This document shows positions 63,153-64,000 of a stretch of 64,000 nucleotides of DNA, one piece after another (within the stretch, counting starts at the first letter, position 1; each line of letters opens with the position of its first letter). Source of the stretch: Persicobacter sp. CCB-QB2. GTDB lineage: Bacteria; Bacteroidota; Bacteroidia; Cytophagales; Cyclobacteriaceae. Where the stretch lies: assembly GCF_001274635.1 (NCBI RefSeq), contig NZ_LBGV01000001.1:2728001-2792000 (forward strand). Direction: 5' to 3'. The position numbers and the translations under genes were made by a program. Below the pieces are notes generated by a model that searched no databases, was not told where the DNA came from, and worked only from the letters and a program-made list of their open reading frames with translations.

Positions 63153-64000
63153 TTAATTCAGTTTTTCAATAATCTCCGCAACACTCAATTTATCCTGCTC
63201 TCCAGTCTCCATATTCTTCAAAGTGTAAGCCCCATTGGCAATCTCCTCAGAGCCCACCATCAATACATATGGAATAGATTTCTTATTGGCATAGTTCATC
63301 TGCTTTTTCAGCTTGGCTGAGGAAGGGAAAATCTCAGATTTAATTCCCGCCTCACGGAATTGTGCCAGCAAGCCCAAACCATGCGTTTCTGATTCCTCAT
63401 CAAAGTTCACAATCATCAGCTGGGTAGTGACCAAATTATCTTTTGGAAACAAATCCAACTCTTCCATTACATCATAAATACGATCCACGCCAAAAGAGAA
63501 TCCAACGCCAGGTACATCCGGTAAGCCAAATACGCCGGTCAGGTTGTCATAGCGACCACCACCACTCACCGAGCCAATGGATACATTATTCACCTTAACC
63601 TCGAAGATCGCTCCGGTATAATAAGAAAGTCCTCGGGCCAAAGTTAAATCAAAATCCACATGGTGATCTTCTACCCCAAACTTTTTCAGGTAGGTGAAGA
63701 TTTCCTCCAATTCTTCTACTCCTTTCGAACCATCTGCAGAAAGTGCCAAAAGCTCTTTGCTCTCGGCCAAAAGTTCCTCATTGCTGCCGGCCATCTTCAA
63801 AATAGGCTTGGCCTGCTCCACAGCATCTTCTGAGAACCCGCGTTCTGCCAATTCCTCCAACACCTTATCAAACCCGATTTTATCCAGCTTATCAATCGCT
63901 ACACAAAAATCCGTCTCTTTCCCCGGGGCGCCGATGGTCTCTACAATACCGCTTAGAATTTTACGGTTATTCATTTTGATGGAATAATCTGTAATATTCA
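63153..64000 (-). CDS. hisS: Histidine--tRNA ligase, C-terminal part (runs off the right edge)
   Basis: Charges tRNA-His. The window holds the 3' 282 codons; the frame continues upstream past 64000 (NITDYSIKMNNRKIL), so the internal Met at 63974 is not the start. Motif region LARGLSYYTGAIFEVKV (class II histidyl motif 2/histidine A) and GSVSGGGRYDNLTGVFGLPDVPGVGFSFGVDRIYDVM (motif 3) are intact. An anticodon-binding domain covers the last 90 residues (LMIVNFDEESETHGLGLLAQFREAGIKSEIFP). An insertion (about GSNEELLAESKELLAL) is normal for long bacterial HisS. Confidence 0.95.
   Translation of the reverse strand, partial: NITDYSIKMNNRKILSGIVETIGAPGKETDFCVAIDKLDKIGFDKVLEELAERGFSEDAVEQAKPILKMAGSNEELLAESKELLALSADGSKGVEELEEIFTYLKKFGVEDHHVDFDLTLARGLSYYTGAIFEVKVNNVSIGSVSGGGRYDNLTGVFGLPDVPGVGFSFGVDRIYDVMEELDLFPKDNLVTTQLMIVNFDEESETHGLGLLAQFREAGIKSEIFPSSAKLKKQMNYANKKSIPYVLMVGSEEIANGAYTLKNMETGEQDKLSVAEIIEKLN

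Noticed and set aside
1-64000. tRNA, rRNA, CRISPR arrays, phage genes or intact transposases
   Set aside because: All gaps were read on both strands and none showed a cloverleaf, rRNA segment, regularly spaced repeats or transposase motifs.

Overview
The window is a chromosomal stretch of a Bacteroidota, most likely a marine-type Cytophagales relative (inference). Support comes from three SusC/SusD outer-membrane pairs, the linked rpmB-rpmG-DUF4295-ftsY block, GWxTD and DUF5522 proteins, an Na+-NQR operon, BlaI/M56/TonB sensor genes, and promoter-like elements of the TTTG / TAnnTTTG type. No rRNA, tRNA, CRISPR array, prophage or intact transposase gene was found.

Layout. 1-531 has no gene but holds many short perfect hairpins and may be a structured RNA or a decayed element. 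599-16486 (all minus) carries three susC-susD modules. The leftmost susD is split by two one-base deletions, and the rightmost module ends in a Calx-beta-like lipoprotein. The three susC genes share a leader motif, and two share a promoter region. 17316-25651 holds rlmN, a lactonase-fold lipoprotein, two paralogous outer-membrane proteins separated by 1.2 kb of nested repeats, a HAD hydrolase, ftsY, and the DUF4295/L33/L28 block. 26886-29033 holds a small DUF5522 gene, a membrane protein and ornithine aminotransferase. 29308-33772 is a minus-strand operon of a BlaI repressor, two M56 (BlaR1-like) sensors and two TonB_C proteins, with a palindrome over its probable promoter. 33928-39894 holds 5-formyl-THF cyclo-ligase, a HigBA-like toxin-antitoxin pair, a RecB-like helicase-nuclease and an acyltransferase. 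40338-46594 holds an O-antigen ligase-like protein and nqrABCDE without nqrF. 46739-58562 is mostly housekeeping (ispH, cmk, nagA, aldehyde dehydrogenase, glycerophosphodiesterase, methyltransferase, GWxTD protein, rlmB, manC). 58899-64000 holds recQ, an RmlD-like reductase, a HEPN/MNT pair and the 3' part of hisS.

The most unusual content lies between the genes. A ~224-bp family (family A) has at least seven near-full copies with TTAACCCGAATTATT-like inverted ends. Its internal hairpin shows compensatory base changes between copies. Four copies lie within about 12 bp of a stop codon, and in three of these the end supplies or overlaps the stop region. A second ~230-bp family (family B, three copies) folds into nested stems, again with compensatory changes. 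A REP-like pair of double hairpins is nested inside one family A copy. No gene in the window obviously mobilises them.
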